Notes under the pieces: model-generated | What the model saw: the letters and a program-made list of their open reading frames with translations, nothing else | Told to the model about the DNA's origin: nothing | Database searches by the model: none | From: Flavobacteriaceae bacterium UBA2000 | GTDB taxonomy: Bacteria; Bacteroidota; Bacteroidia; Flavobacteriales; Flavobacteriaceae | Length of the DNA stretch: 15,329 nucleotides | Direction: 5' to 3' | Assembly: GCA_002335345.1 (NCBI GenBank) | Contig: DDCS01000022.1 | Span: 1-15,329, forward strand | Shown: in pieces, positions 1-7,731 of the stretch | How the letters are laid out: each line of letters starts with the position of its first letter | How positions within the stretch are numbered: position 1 is the stretch's first letter | Program-made: the position numbers and the translations under genes

Positions 1-308
1 AACCAATACCCAAAATCCATATAAAATCCGGTGTAAATGCGATCACCTATAGCGTTTACAGAACGCATTACACTCTGGTTGGGTGTGGGGTAGAGTGCCC
101 ATCGGCTCCCATTAAAACGCAATAAGCCGTCGTTGTTTGCCGCGTAAATTTCATTATCAGGTCCTTGGCTCACCATCCAATTTTGATTGTTGGCGCCATA
201 AATTTCTGCCGTATAATTGACAATGGGCGGTAGTTCTTGGCCTTGACTGGGCCATAGCGCTATATTAAAAAGTCCCAGTAACAGAATAAATAGAGGCCGA
301 ATTTGCAT
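1..308 (-). CDS. N-terminus of a beta-propeller sensor/regulator (partial, cut by left edge)
   Basis: Reading leftward from an ATG at 308, the frame stays open to base 1 and gives about 102 residues. They begin with a signal sequence (MQIRPLFILLLGLFNIALW, then PSQGQE), probably cleaved near the QGQ|E region. The following part (NQNWMVSQGPDNEIYAANND, then GLLRFNGSRW and IYTGFYMDFGYW) resembles the first blades of the periplasmic two-component-regulator propeller in flavobacterial Y_Y_Y/LuxR-type sensors. Those family members continue with more propeller blades, a triple-tyrosine domain, a membrane helix and a coiled coil or helix-turn-helix; none of that is visible here. The gene lies 24 bases after the ABC ATPase stop on the same strand, so it is probably the distal gene of the protease-ABC cluster. 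The family call is pattern recognition from one third or less of the protein; whether it ends in a LuxR HTH or a kinase cannot be told. Confidence 0.75.
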   Translation of the reverse strand, partial: MQIRPLFILLLGLFNIALWPSQGQELPPIVNYTAEIYGANNQNWMVSQGPDNEIYAANNDGLLRFNGSRWALYPTPNQSVMRSVNAIGDRIYTGFYMDFGYW

Positions 309-332
309 AGAGGACGTTTATAGAGGATCAAA

Positions 333-1292
333 TTAAGCGATATTATTCAACAAAGCCAAATAGCAGATCCTCCCGACTTTTAGCGGTTTATGGTAATTAA
401 AATAGATTGTATGTTCATAAAACACACCCGAGACGAGATAATGGGTGCCCTGGAACACATTGTTTTTGATTTCAATATGTAAGGGTGATTTAAGCCGGGT
501 CAACCTCAGTTGATGGGGAAGTAAATAAAGTTCTTTTGGGGACAAAATCCCTTTTGGAATTTTTGAAAAAGCACCGAAGAAGCCCGCTAAATACGGACTG
601 TCTAAGGACTGAAAAAGCAATTGTGGCGCTTCAAATCGCAATAAGGTATGCCTGCCTAGTACAGCAATTTGATCCGCATAACCCAAAGCTTCATAAGCGT
701 CGTGGGTCGCGGTGAGACAAGTGATTCTTTTCTCTTTCAAGTACCCAAATAGGCGATGTCTCAAGTCCGCACGCCGGGGAAGATCTATTTGGCTAAAAGG
801 CTCGTCGAGCAATAAAATTTGTGGCTCCGTGGCAAGGGCTTTAGCCAAAGCAATACGTTGTCTTTGCCCACCGCTTAACAAACGGGCTTTGGTATGCTTC
901 ATTGCAGAGAGGCCCACAACGTCTAAAAGCTCATCCACGCGCTGGTCACTCGCCTTTAAATCAAATCTGGGAAGATCAGCAGCTATATTTTCAGCCACTG
1001 TAGTCATGGGCATCAACGTAAATTCTTGATCGACCAGCTTCATGAACGGGGCCCCGGGAATTAAAAGAGACTCGGGGCCTGGCACTTCTTGACCAAGCCA
1101 AAAAATCTGGCCTTTGGGTAGCGGTAAAAGACCAAAAATCAGATGCAAGAGCGTAGACTTTCCTCCGCCACTTTCTCCTAAAATAGCTAAATGAGCCCCT
1201 TGATCCAGTGAAAAATTCACGTCACGTAAAATGACCTCTTCCTGGTAGGCGAAGTGTTTAATATTAACCTCAAGTATTTTGGATCCGGCCAA
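333..1292 (-). CDS. Orphan ABC transporter ATP-binding protein with C-terminal extension
   Basis: This cytoplasmic ATPase subunit has 319 residues and all the ABC motifs: Walker A GESGGGKST (39-47), Q-loop Gln89, signature LSGGQ (139-143), Walker B ILLLDEP (159-165) and switch His197. About 75 further residues follow the nucleotide-binding domain and look like the small beta-rich TOBE-type regulatory domain of importer ATPases such as the iron, polyamine and molybdate families. That resemblance is inferred from pattern only. No permease or binding protein is in the window, so the substrate is unknown. The start is TTG at 1292, 4 bases after the stop of the upstream protease gene. An in-frame stop at 1305-1307 excludes a more distant start, and only TTG, or the rarer ATA or ATT codons further in, can serve. 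The tight spacing suggests translation coupled to the protease gene. Confidence 0.9.
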   Translation of the reverse strand: MAGSKILEVNIKHFAYQEEVILRDVNFSLDQGAHLAILGESGGGKSTLLHLIFGLLPLPKGQIFWLGQEVPGPESLLIPGAPFMKLVDQEFTLMPMTTVAENIAADLPRFDLKASDQRVDELLDVVGLSAMKHTKARLLSGGQRQRIALAKALATEPQILLLDEPFSQIDLPRRADLRHRLFGYLKEKRITCLTATHDAYEALGYADQIAVLGRHTLLRFEAPQLLFQSLDSPYLAGFFGAFSKIPKGILSPKELYLLPHQLRLTRLKSPLHIEIKNNVFQGTHYLVSGVFYEHTIYFNYHKPLKVGRICYLALLNNIA

Positions 1293-1296
1293 AAGA

Positions 1297-3456
1297 TCAG
1301 GTTTTTAAGCGCTCGCCCACATCTTCAGGGAGTACACGATACCCCATATGGAATAGGGTAAAGCCAAAAATATCCGAGTATTGCTCAATGGTTTTACTCA
1401 CAGGAGTTCCTGCGCCGTGTCCCGCGTCAGTTTCAATCCTAATCAGTACAGGGGCGTCCCCGCTTTGTTTGGCTTGAAGTTCTGCCGCAAATTTAAAACT
1501 ATGGGCAGGCACTACACGATCATCATGGTCACCTGTGGTAACTAAGGTGGCAGGATAAGCCACACCGGGCTTGACATTGTGCACGGGGGAATAACCCAAT
1601 AGATAATTGAACATCTCCGCGCTGTCTTGGGCGGTTCCATAATCATAGCCCCAACCGGCGCCTGCGGTAAAGGTGTGGTAACGCAGCATGTCCAAAACCC
1701 CAACCGCGGGCAAGGCCACACGCATCAAATCAGGCCGTTGTGTCATAACCGCACCGACCAAGAGTCCGCCGTTTGATCCACCGCGCACGGCCAAATAATC
1801 ACTGCTGGTGTAATCATTTTCGATCAGGTATTCCGCGGCAGCGATAAAGTCATCAAAAACGTTTTGCTTCTGCATTTGAGTTCCGGCCTTATGCCAGTTT
1901 TTTCCGTATTCTCCCCCGCCGCGAATATTGGGCACCGCATAGATGCCGCCCTGCTCTAGCCAGACGGCATTGACGATACTAAATGAAGGTGTAAGGCTGA
2001 TATTGAATCCACCGTAGCCGTAAAGAATTGTAGGGTTTTTAGCGTCGCGCTTTAGTCCTTTTTTGTAAGTAATGATCATCGGCACCTTGGTTCCGTCTTT
2101 TGAGGTATAAAACACTTGTTCACTGGTATAGTCCTCGGAGTTGAAGTCTATTGCTGGAGTTATAAATAATTCCGAAGCCCCAGAGGCGATGTCCATTTTG
2201 TAAACGCTACCCGGAGTCGTGTAATTGGTAAAGGAATAAAAGAGTTCGGTTTCGTCTTTTTCTGCGCCAAAACCGCCTGCACTTCCGGGTCCTGGCAAGT
2301 TAATTTGTCGAATTTCATTTCCATTGTAATCATACTGAAAGACCTGCGAAATCGCATCAACCATATACTCAGCAAAAAGATAGCCCCCTGCAGTATTAAT
2401 GGACAAAACGTGTTCTTTTTCAGGAATAATATCTTTCCAGTGTTCTGATGTGGGTGCAGATAAATCAGTGCGTACCACACGCTTATTCGGCGCATCTAGG
2501 TTCGTACTCAAATAAAGGGTTGTCCCGTCTGTATCAATCACAGAAGTGTCGCTATCGCTATGGCCCACTATGGTGATAAAGCCGAGTTCTGGGCGCTCAA
2601 AATCCATAATATAGAGCTTGTTCCCTGAAGTGGCATTACTGGCACTAACCACCAAATAGCGCTGATCATCGGTCACCCCACCACCTACGTAGCGGTATTT
2701 TTCGTCTGGGTCCCCGCCAAAGATTAATTGGTCCTGGGATTGTGCTGTTCCTAATTGGTGATAGTATAACTTATGGCGATCTGTTTTTTCAGAAAGTTCG
2801 CTGCCTTTTGGTTTGTCATAACTTGAATAGTAAAAGCCTTCGTTGCCCCGCCAAGAAAGCCCACTGAATTTGACATCCATTAAGGTGTCGCCCACCAAAG
2901 TCTGGCTTTGGGTATCCATGACTAAAACTTTTCTCCAATCGCTTCCGCCCTCTGAAATGCTGTAAGCGGCATAGCCCCCATTTTTTGAAAAACTTACCCC
3001 GCCAAGAGAAATTGTACCGTCTTCTTTAAAGGTATTTGGGTCTAAAAACACCTCGGCATCTTCGGCACTACCCCCAGTCTTGTAGCGGTAAAGAACATAT
3101 TGGTTTTGTAGCCCGTTGTTTTTATAAAAATAAGTATAGTCCCCTTCCTTGAATGGAGCAGTTACTTTTTCGTAGTTCCAAAGCTGTGTGAGTCGTGATT
3201 TAAGGGCCTCTCGAAAAGGGATTTCATTTAAATGCCCAAAGGTGACTTTGTTTTGCTCGGCGACCCAAGCACCCGTTTCTTCGCTGCGATCATCCTCAAG
3301 CCAACGATACGGATCTGCGACTGGAGTGTCGAAATACTGATCAACCGTATCGATCTTTTTTGTTTCTGGATAACTCAGGGGACTGAATTCAGGTTTTTGA
3401 GTTTGGTTACAGCTCATCGTGATTATAATTACAGAGAGAAGAATAAGATTTTTCAT
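1297..3456 (-). CDS. Prolyl oligopeptidase family serine peptidase (lipoprotein)
   Basis: This S9A peptidase cleaves short peptides after proline. The 719 residues show a short hydrophobic signal ending ITMSC, making Cys16 a likely lipidation site, so the enzyme is probably anchored in the envelope. A seven-bladed propeller covers roughly residues 85-440 and a C-terminal alpha/beta hydrolase domain follows. Catalytic residues are visible: Ser561 in RGGSNGG (558-564), Asp645 and Arg647 in DHDDRV (643-648), and His680 in DAGHGAG. The length matches the family's usual size of about 700, so it looks intact and active. It is transcribed leftward; the terminator at 3511-3540 ends the preceding gene, so it probably has its own promoter. 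It is followed closely by the ABC ATPase and the propeller sensor, which may hint at peptide scavenging or sensing, but that is inference. Confidence 0.96.
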   Translation of the reverse strand: MKNLILLSVIIITMSCNQTQKPEFSPLSYPETKKIDTVDQYFDTPVADPYRWLEDDRSEETGAWVAEQNKVTFGHLNEIPFREALKSRLTQLWNYEKVTAPFKEGDYTYFYKNNGLQNQYVLYRYKTGGSAEDAEVFLDPNTFKEDGTISLGGVSFSKNGGYAAYSISEGGSDWRKVLVMDTQSQTLVGDTLMDVKFSGLSWRGNEGFYYSSYDKPKGSELSEKTDRHKLYYHQLGTAQSQDQLIFGGDPDEKYRYVGGGVTDDQRYLVVSASNATSGNKLYIMDFERPELGFITIVGHSDSDTSVIDTDGTTLYLSTNLDAPNKRVVRTDLSAPTSEHWKDIIPEKEHVLSINTAGGYLFAEYMVDAISQVFQYDYNGNEIRQINLPGPGSAGGFGAEKDETELFYSFTNYTTPGSVYKMDIASGASELFITPAIDFNSEDYTSEQVFYTSKDGTKVPMIITYKKGLKRDAKNPTILYGYGGFNISLTPSFSIVNAVWLEQGGIYAVPNIRGGGEYGKNWHKAGTQMQKQNVFDDFIAAAEYLIENDYTSSDYLAVRGGSNGGLLVGAVMTQRPDLMRVALPAVGVLDMLRYHTFTAGAGWGYDYGTAQDSAEMFNYLLGYSPVHNVKPGVAYPATLVTTGDHDDRVVPAHSFKFAAELQAKQSGDAPVLIRIETDAGHGAGTPVSKTIEQYSDIFGFTLFHMGYRVLPEDVGERLKT

Positions 3457-3475
3457 AAAGTGAACTTTTGAGACT

Positions 3476-3483
3476 CGAAAATA
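3476..3483 (-). promoter_or_regulatory. Weak candidate -7 element for the peptidase cluster
   Basis: On the minus strand this reads TATTTTCG, close to the Bacteroidota -7 consensus TAnnTTTG, and lies 20 bases before the peptidase ATG. No convincing TTTG stands at the expected distance upstream. The main support is positional: the terminator just upstream means a promoter should lie between 3457 and 3510. Confidence 0.25.
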
Positions 3484-3510
3484 CGCAATTTATGTGGCAT
3501 TAGTTGGGAT

Positions 3511-3540
3511 AAAAAAACCGCCGTGTAAGGCGGTTTAATT
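3511..3540 (-). terminator. Rho-independent terminator after the FG-GAP gene
   Basis: An 8-base perfect inverted repeat (AAACCGCC, loop of 6, GGCGGTTT; 3515-3522 with 3529-3536) is flanked on its left by an A-run at 3511-3517. Read leftward this is a GC-rich hairpin followed by seven T, the classic form. It lies about 70 bases beyond the stop of the FG-GAP gene, ends the cytochrome/FG-GAP unit and insulates the peptidase gene. The right side of the stem is followed by TTTAATT, so weak activity on the other strand is possible but nothing there needs it. Confidence 0.88.
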
Positions 3541-3607
3541 GTCTTATAGTAAAACTTGAATCGGCCAAGGCATCAATCAAGATTACCTGAAAAAGGCGTT
3601 ATCCAAA

Positions 3608-5209
3608 TTATTTCTTGATGAATTTTTGGCTACGAACACTTCCGGCCTGAGTCAATCTCAAGACGTAGTTTCCTTGGGCAAGGGCGCCTAAATTGATGCT
3701 GCCATTGGTCAAAACGCCTTGCGTCACGACCTTGCCTTGCATATCGAAGACATCGTATTGTGCGCCTTCGACGCTTTGTGCCCCACTGATCATAAGCATA
3801 TCGCGCACTGGGTTTGGCGATAAAACAAGAGACAAAGGATCTTGGTCACTTATGCCAAGAATCGTAGACCCTTCTACGATAACTATAGTTTGGTCTACCG
3901 CCACATTTTCAAGAGTATCAACAATTCCAGAAGGCCATTGAACCGTAATGGTCGCGATTTCAGTGTCTTGTCCAAGGCCAAAATGCGTGTTTAGGGTACT
4001 CATCAATCTAAAGCCCTCACCACTACGCACCTCACGGATTTGACTCCCAAGGTCAGACACCACGGTAATACGCGCTCCGATACCATTGCGATTGCTTTCT
4101 ACACCAACAGTATTGATGGTCAGGTAATGGTTGTCATTGGGATTGTTCATGTGGATGGTGCTCCCGGTAAATGAATCGATAAAACCATCGTTATTTAAGT
4201 CTCCGAAACTACCGTTGTTGCTTGGCAACACGTTGTTATAAAGAGTAAAGGTTAAATCTCCGTTATTCAAGAAGATGTTGCCGTTTGAAGCGATGTCTAC
4301 AAAACCATCATTATCGAAATCATAAGCGCAGTTTTCGATACCAGTAGTGGCTAAATCTTGCACCCCGGAAGTGGCAGAAATATCGGTAAATGTGCCATCC
4401 CCGTTATTGGTCATGAGCTTGTGGGCAAAGGGATCCGTACTGTTCCCCACAAAAACATCCATATCTCCATCGTTGTCGTAATCCGCCCAAGCAGAAGACC
4501 AAGTTTGCATCGGATCCAGTAAACCGGCCGTGGCGGCAATTTCAGTAAAGTTACCAAAGCCGTCATTTTGATGTAGTTCATCTTCACGACGCGCGGGTTC
4601 TCCACCACACTTGGCGTTGAACATATCCATATCGCCGTCATTGTCATAATCAATCCAAACAGAGCCATAGTGCCCACCACTTGGGTAATCGCCAATTCCT
4701 CCTTGGAAATAAGTCAAATTACCTTGACCATCATTGATGTAGTATACATTAGGCTCAACGTCGTGACACACAAAAGCGTCTAGGTGCCCATCGTTGTTGA
4801 TGTCGACGAAGTTGGAGCGTTGTGAGAATACGTATTGTGGAAAAGAAATTTCTTGAAAACCATCACCTGAATTATTGGCGCGCATAATGGTCACACCGTT
4901 GCCTCCTCCGTAGAGCAAATCAGTATAACCATTGCCATCGTAATCGGCCGCCGCAAGACTCCAAGACGGTAAGTTGTCTGCAGGAGAGGTAAATAAGATT
5001 TCCTCAATAAAAGAGCCATTGGCTTGCTGATAAAAGATTTGGATGGATGAAGTTGCTACAGAGACAATATCGTCTAAAAAGTCACCATTCATGTCCACTA
5101 CCGCGCGATCAGAGCGATTGGTGTCGATGAATTCAGGGGTAAAAGAAATTTGACCAAAAGCCGTTGCGGTGCAGGCTATTAGGGTCGCAAGAGTAAAGAG
5201 TGATTTCAT
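3608..5209 (-). CDS. Secreted FG-GAP/VCBS and ASPIC/UnbV protein with type IX sorting domain
   Basis: This 533-residue protein has a Sec signal peptide (about residues 1-19, AFG before Gln20). Seven calcium-binding FG-GAP-type loops start near 39, 89, 136, 187, 243, 297 and 337, for example DYDNDGDMD at 187-195 and again at 243-251; this is the count expected for a closed seven-bladed integrin-like propeller. An ASPIC/UnbV domain follows at about 372-446 (GIGARI near 376, WPSG at 425-428). The tail at about 458-533 (LSPNPV, later LGALAQGNYVLRL and a final KFIKK) is a type A type IX secretion sorting domain. The protein should therefore cross the outer membrane and be surface-attached or released. 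It starts 21 bases after the cytochrome gene stop and ends at a terminator, so the two form one unit. Its ligand or role is unknown; CRTAC1-like proteins are usually taken as binding or adhesion modules, and no catalytic site is seen. Confidence 0.93.
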   Translation of the reverse strand: MKSLFTLATLIACTATAFGQISFTPEFIDTNRSDRAVVDMNGDFLDDIVSVATSSIQIFYQQANGSFIEEILFTSPADNLPSWSLAAADYDGNGYTDLLYGGGNGVTIMRANNSGDGFQEISFPQYVFSQRSNFVDINNDGHLDAFVCHDVEPNVYYINDGQGNLTYFQGGIGDYPSGGHYGSVWIDYDNDGDMDMFNAKCGGEPARREDELHQNDGFGNFTEIAATAGLLDPMQTWSSAWADYDNDGDMDVFVGNSTDPFAHKLMTNNGDGTFTDISATSGVQDLATTGIENCAYDFDNDGFVDIASNGNIFLNNGDLTFTLYNNVLPSNNGSFGDLNNDGFIDSFTGSTIHMNNPNDNHYLTINTVGVESNRNGIGARITVVSDLGSQIREVRSGEGFRLMSTLNTHFGLGQDTEIATITVQWPSGIVDTLENVAVDQTIVIVEGSTILGISDQDPLSLVLSPNPVRDMLMISGAQSVEGAQYDVFDMQGKVVTQGVLTNGSINLGALAQGNYVLRLTQAGSVRSQKFIKK

Positions 5210-5230
5210 AAAGTAAAAATTAATGTTTGC

Positions 5231-6637
5231 TTAATCACAAACGGTCGTTAAGTTTTGGATCCATTGTTCAATAAATTCTAAAGACTCCTCATGACGAAGA
5301 CTTCGGCCTAATAATGGCATGCGGTATTCTTCATCTGTTGTATGCAGTCTAAAGAAAAGCACGGAGCCTTGAGCATTACCGGGCTCAATAATTTTGGCGT
5401 TTTCATACCCCGGTATAGGCGTGTCTGGATCAACACACACCCCGAGATTTGCTAAATCAGCACTACTGGAAAACGTCATGCGCAAAGCGCGATAATCGCA
5501 ATGTCCACTGTCGCTGTGACAACTCGCACAATTAATGTCAAAATAGGAGCGAACACGTGTCTCTAGATCCTGAGTTTCGTCTGACCAATCCACTACGGTA
5601 TTGATTTGACTCGGGAAGCCGGGGTCAAGGTAACCCACATCGGCCCATTTTTGAAGCTGATTTTGGGCCCCTTCTGTATAATCAAATAACCCGTTAAGAT
5701 TCTGGGGCTTGGGTCCTATCGGTGTTTCATCTTGATAGGCCTTATGACACGTATAGCATTGGCTATTTGAGGGGATACGATAGTTTACAAAGTTGGTTTG
5801 GCCATTTTCCACCCATTCGATGGGTACATTCGCACCATAACCTTCTACATCGAGCATGGCTTCCTGCTGCTCGGCATCCCAAATATAATCGGCAAATAAC
5901 CAACCCTCTTCTTTTTTGATCAACAAGCGGGTTTCAATGATTTGTGTGGTTAAATCAGGCAAAACATTATCATAGTAGAACGTTTTGATCAGCACAGCCC
6001 CGGTTGGAAAGTTGAGCAAAACATCGTCACTCACATAAGCAGCGCTGCTGCCTTCCGGCATCCAAACAAAACGTTTTTTGTGCGCGTAATCTGTAAATAG
6101 GGCGCTAATGGGCTCATAGGGTAAAACACCATATGCTGGCTCCTGTTGCGCCATGGACCCTTCAAAAAAATTATAGTCGGAAAGTTTTGGATAGGGGACT
6201 AAGGACAAATCCAGACTTACTGGAGTCACCGGCAAAATATTGATGGTAATGAGGGCGTTGCTGCATTGATTCCCCGACCCATCGCATACGCTGTAAATAA
6301 AACTATCTTCACCCAAGGCTCCAGGATTTGGGGTATAAGTGAGCCGTGCTTCTCCGAGGTTATTGTGCGCAGTGATACTCGCGGTTCCTTTGCTTGGGGC
6401 GTCCAGTAGAATTTGCCCATCAATCGGAACATTAGTGTCGTTTTCTAAAATATCAAGGGTTAAAACAGCATTTTGAAAAACCTCTGCTTGATCTCCTAGA
6501 GCATTAATATTCAAGGGGGTGTATCCATTGTCGTCATCACTACAACTCCAAAACCCCAATAGCGCAATTAGGGTCAAAAGAGGGAATCGTATCATGTTTT
6601 TTGCACGCATACCTTGAATGTCTTCTAAAGTTGGCAT
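5231..6637 (-). CDS. SO2930/HNE_0200-type diheme c-type cytochrome lipoprotein with Ig-like domain
   Basis: This is probably an electron-transfer lipoprotein facing the periplasm or outer membrane. Two heme c motifs are visible, CYTCH (294-298) and CASCH (370-374), and Met440 in EYRMPLLGR is a likely axial ligand. The conserved run from KLSDYNFFEG (151-160) through LIKTFYY matches the SO2930/HNE_0200 family from memory. Between the lipid Cys32 (FWSCSDDD) and that core lies an added Ig/cadherin-like domain, about 45-137, containing LDILENDTN and later TYTPNPG, with Cys118 and Cys125 available for a disulfide. The coordinates use the longest frame. The true start is more likely Met15 (6595) or Met10 (6610), because MIRFPLLTLIALLGFWSC alone is a standard lipoprotein signal. 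It is the first gene of a two-gene unit with the FG-GAP protein. The redox partner is unknown; family members elsewhere often sit beside a parallel beta-helix protein, which is absent here. Confidence 0.88.
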   Translation of the reverse strand: MPTLEDIQGMRAKNMIRFPLLTLIALLGFWSCSDDDNGYTPLNINALGDQAEVFQNAVLTLDILENDTNVPIDGQILLDAPSKGTASITAHNNLGEARLTYTPNPGALGEDSFIYSVCDGSGNQCSNALITINILPVTPVSLDLSLVPYPKLSDYNFFEGSMAQQEPAYGVLPYEPISALFTDYAHKKRFVWMPEGSSAAYVSDDVLLNFPTGAVLIKTFYYDNVLPDLTTQIIETRLLIKKEEGWLFADYIWDAEQQEAMLDVEGYGANVPIEWVENGQTNFVNYRIPSNSQCYTCHKAYQDETPIGPKPQNLNGLFDYTEGAQNQLQKWADVGYLDPGFPSQINTVVDWSDETQDLETRVRSYFDINCASCHSDSGHCDYRALRMTFSSSADLANLGVCVDPDTPIPGYENAKIIEPGNAQGSVLFFRLHTTDEEYRMPLLGRSLRHEESLEFIEQWIQNLTTVCD

Positions 6638-6652
6638 AGAAAGGCTAAAATA

Positions 6653-6680
6653 CTAAATTATTGTATACAAAACGCGCCAA
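6653..6680 (-). promoter_or_regulatory. Candidate promoter of the cytochrome/FG-GAP unit
   Basis: On the minus strand TATTG (TTG at 6678-6680) is followed after 17 bases by TAATTTAG (6653-6660), which matches TAnnTTTG at all but one fixed position. A perfect 10-base palindrome, TTGTATACAA (6661-6670), fills the part of the spacer next to the -7 element and could be an operator. Transcription would begin close to the long ATG at 6637, which fits use of that start or one of the internal ATGs. There is no experimental support; this is based on consensus and position. Confidence 0.35.
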
Positions 6681-6737
6681 TAAATTTGAGCTTAATCCGC
6701 CCGTATAACGGCTTTGATTAATCAGATAAAAGAAGCC

Positions 6738-7727
6738 TTAAATAAGATGATTCGCACACAAATATTCTGCGATTTGAACAGCATTGGTGGCGGCTCCTTT
6801 GCGCAAATTATCCGCGACAATCCAGAGATTCAGGCTATTTGATGCGCTAAGATCCCGGCGCAATCGACCCACAAAGACCTCATCTTTTCCATGAGCGCTA
6901 ACCGGCATGGGATAACGATTGTTTACAGGCTCATCCTCCAAAATCACACCTGGGGTATTGTCCAGAATATGGCGCACCTCGGACAGGTCAAAATCGCGAT
7001 TAAAAGTCAGGTTAACCGACTCGCTGTGGCCTCCTTCAGTGGGGATACGTACGGCTGTTGCACTGATTTTAAAACTCGAATCTCCCATGATTTTCTGTGG
7101 CTCCGTAGCGAGTTTCATTTCTTCTTTAGTGTAACCATTGTCCAAAAACACATCGCAATGAGGCAATGCATTTTTGTGGATCGGATGGGGGTATGCTTTG
7201 GGCCCATTGATCCCACTAATTTCATCATTCAACTGTTGAACGGCCTTTTGCCCAGTGCCAGAAACCGATTGGTAGGTTGAAACCAGAACGCGGTTAATTC
7301 CATATTTTTTGTGGAGCGGCGCCAGCACCATAACCAATTGTATCGTCGAGCAGTTTGGGTTGGCAATGATTTTGTCTTCTGCAGTTAAAATAGCGGCATT
7401 TATCTCTGGAACGACGAGTTTAATTTCAGGATGCATGCGCCAAAAAGATGAATTGTCAATAACCGTGCACCCTATTTCAGCGAATCGAGGCGCCCAGTCC
7501 CTTGAGACGTCTCCTCCGGCCGAAAAAAGGGCGAGTTCAGGCTTTTGATCAAGCGCTTCTTGAAGCCCTATGATCGTATGGGGCTGCCCCTGAAAAACAA
7601 CTTTTTTGCCGATTGAGGCCGCACTGGCTACAGGGATTAATTGTGAAACGGGAAATGACCGAGACGCTAAAGAATCTAACATAATTTGTCCGACCATACC
7701 AGTAACGCCGACTACAGCTACTCTCAT
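6738..7727 (-). CDS. asd: Aspartate-semialdehyde dehydrogenase
   Basis: The enzyme reduces L-4-aspartyl phosphate to L-aspartate 4-semialdehyde with NADPH, the branch step to diaminopimelate, lysine, threonine and methionine, in the cytoplasm. Evidence: an N-terminal dinucleotide-binding loop GVTGMVG (7-13), catalytic Cys126 in NPNCST, the SVSGTGQKA segment (154-162), substrate-binding Arg227 in AVRIP, and His234 in EGGHSESV. At 329 residues it has the usual length of the short bacterial class. The ATG at 7727 lies directly at the start of the fold and 4 bases after the mscL stop, so asd is probably co-transcribed with mscL and perhaps with alr and tdk. No clear terminator follows; the next gene begins about 100 bases downstream with its own candidate promoter. 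Confidence 0.97.
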   Translation of the reverse strand: MRVAVVGVTGMVGQIMLDSLASRSFPVSQLIPVASAASIGKKVVFQGQPHTIIGLQEALDQKPELALFSAGGDVSRDWAPRFAEIGCTVIDNSSFWRMHPEIKLVVPEINAAILTAEDKIIANPNCSTIQLVMVLAPLHKKYGINRVLVSTYQSVSGTGQKAVQQLNDEISGINGPKAYPHPIHKNALPHCDVFLDNGYTKEEMKLATEPQKIMGDSSFKISATAVRIPTEGGHSESVNLTFNRDFDLSEVRHILDNTPGVILEDEPVNNRYPMPVSAHGKDEVFVGRLRRDLSASNSLNLWIVADNLRKGAATNAVQIAEYLCANHLI

Positions 7728-7731
7728 AACA

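Noticed and set aside
2160..2495. 111-codon open frame within the peptidase gene on the same strand
   Set aside because: It overlaps the intact propeller domain of the peptidase in another frame and shows no signal or motif.
3608..6637. Mobile element carrying the cytochrome/FG-GAP pair
   Set aside because: No transposase, integrase, flanking direct repeats or tRNA were seen on either side, so an insertion mechanism cannot be supported.
6713..6737. Inverted repeat GGCTT...AAGCC just after the asd stop, with an inner TGATTAATCA, as a terminator
   Set aside because: The stem is only 5 pairs around a long loop and no T-run follows on the minus strand.
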